Origin: Thermoplasmata archaeon
GTDB taxonomy: Archaea; Thermoplasmatota; Thermoplasmata; UBA10834
DNA: 6,420 bases
Assembly: GCA_025457845.1 (NCBI GenBank)
Contig: JALOTO010000107.1
Location: 1 to 6,420 of the forward strand
Direction of reading: 5' to 3'
Positions within the stretch are counted from its first letter, which is position 1; each line of letters opens with the position of its first letter. Below the pieces are notes generated by a model that saw nothing but the letters and a program-made list of their open reading frames with translations, searched no databases and was not told the origin of the DNA. A program made the translations under genes and the position numbers. Shown here piece by piece: positions 5,912 to 6,420 of the stretch.

Positions 5912-6196
5912 CGCAGACCCGGGGACGGCTTGAGAGTACGCTCATCAGCGGTAGCGTTGAAAAGGGGGGACGGAGGCTGCGGGAAGGGCGGTCCCGATCA
6001 GGGGTTTGTTGGGGGGGGAGGAGAATCGTTGCCTGCGAGCCCGCATGATAACGAATGCTTCCTTCCTGCAACCTCGTATCGGGAGAATCGGCCTCCACCG
6101 TTCATATAGGCTTGTCCCCAGGAATCATCGCTGATAACATCGCCTGGCTCTCACCCAGCGGAAAACTATAACGAGGACCAGGACGTTGACGGCGGC
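5912..6196. other. Non-coding interval between the methyltransferase and HAD genes
   Basis: I see no convincing gene in these 285 bases. They hold a short inverted repeat ACGCT (5938-5942)/AGCGT (5953-5957) soon after the methyltransferase stop and a run of eight G at 6011-6018. They also hold a direct repeat GGAGAATCG (6020-6028 and 6082-6090) and a nested pair of short stems at 6026-6054 (TCGTT/AACGA enclosing TGCG/CGCA). A T-rich archaeal terminator is not evident. A 26-codon ORF from TTG 6029 follows GGAGGAGA, but nothing else supports it. Confidence 0.5.
6162..6171 (+). promoter_or_regulatory. Probable TATA box giving a leaderless HAD transcript
   Basis: AAAACTATAA is the clearest A/T element before the HAD gene. 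Its centre lies about 30 bases upstream of the GTG at 6197, so transcription would begin at or within a few bases of the start codon. No purine-rich ribosome binding site precedes the GTG, which agrees with a leaderless message. Confidence 0.5.
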
Positions 6197-6420
6197 GTGA
6201 CCGAGACCCCCGTCGGACCGGCCGTCCCCCTGCCACGCACCGTGAGGGGAGTGGTCTTCGACCTGGACGACACGCTGGTCGTCTCCACCGTCGATTTCGG
6301 CAAGTTCAAGCGGCTCGTGATAGAGAGGCTGGTGTCGTTCGGGGAACCCAGGGAGGCCTACGACACCTCCGAGACGATCGTGAAGACCATCGCGAGGTTC
6401 GAGGAGAGGATGACCGCCCG
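6197..6420 (+). CDS. HAD-superfamily hydrolase, N-terminal part (3' end outside window)
   Basis: The frame is open from GTG 6197 to the window edge, giving 74 codons. Residues 19-28 read V-V-F-D-L-D-D-T-L-V, the HAD motif I, with D22 as the phosphoryl-accepting nucleophile and D24 as the general acid/base. The following segment (F-K-R-L-V-I-E-R-L-V-S-F-G, then a Glu/Arg-rich helix) fits the start of a helical C1-type cap inserted after motif I, as in phosphoglycolate phosphatase-like enzymes. Motifs II-IV are outside the window, so the substrate cannot be assigned. The first 16 residues are Pro/Val-rich and not part of the fold. GTG 6242 (codon 16) is an alternative start, but neither start has a ribosome binding site, and the TATA box fits the GTG at 6197 as leaderless. 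Confidence 0.85.
   Translation, partial: MTETPVGPAVPLPRTVRGVVFDLDDTLVVSTVDFGKFKRLVIERLVSFGEPREAYDTSETIVKTIARFEERMTA

Noticed and set aside
5808..6098. Minus-strand 96-codon frame starting GTG 6098 with a TATATG string upstream
   Set aside because: Half of it is antisense to the methyltransferase, the composition is Arg/Pro/Ser-rich, and there is no recognisable domain.

Overview
The window most resembles the chromosome of a GC-rich archaeon, and Thermoplasmatota (Methanomassiliicoccales or a relative) is my best guess. The evidence is a DUF835 protein (a domain found almost only in Archaea), a winged-helix/nucleotidyltransferase-type regulator, an MttB-family methyltransferase, GGAGGTG-type ribosome binding sites, A/T-rich TATA-like boxes upstream of starts, a likely leaderless GTG start, and heavy use of AGG (Arg) and ATA (Ile) codons. 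The taxonomic placement is inference; no rRNA or tRNA gene is present to anchor it.

Layout, left to right. (1) Bases 2-193 are the 3' end of a secreted or pilin-like protein. (2) A peptidase family S66 (LD-carboxypeptidase/MccF-like) gene starts at 254, directly behind a perfect 10-bp inverted repeat. Its catalytic Ser-Glu-His set is intact, but homology stops just after the catalytic His, around base 1130. There the sequence turns A/T-rich and becomes the promoter of the next gene, so the 3' end looks broken. (3) A winged-helix protein with a degenerate nucleotidyltransferase domain (1231-1821) has its own TATA box and a palindrome over its ribosome binding site. (4) An eight-helix membrane protein with a cytosolic DUF835 domain (1892-3163) follows. 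(5) Convergent to it, with only 13 bases between the stops, is a cytosolic class A beta-lactamase-fold serine hydrolase (4220-3177, minus strand). (6) Across a divergent promoter region of about 210 bases lies an MttB/COG5598 methyltransferase with no in-frame amber codon (4433-5911). (7) After about 285 non-coding bases, a HAD-superfamily hydrolase starts at 6197 and runs off the window.

The genes do not form one obvious pathway. Only the regulator and the DUF835 gene could be co-transcribed. The methyltransferase stands alone, without a corrinoid protein, a second methyltransferase or a reductive activase in the window. I see no CRISPR array, complete insertion sequence, tRNA or rRNA. The points most worth a second look are the broken S66 gene and its low-GC junction, the two inverted repeats that each overlap a ribosome binding site, the inactive-looking nucleotidyltransferase regulator, the duplicated membrane sensor on DUF835, and the large insertion in the beta-lactamase-fold protein.
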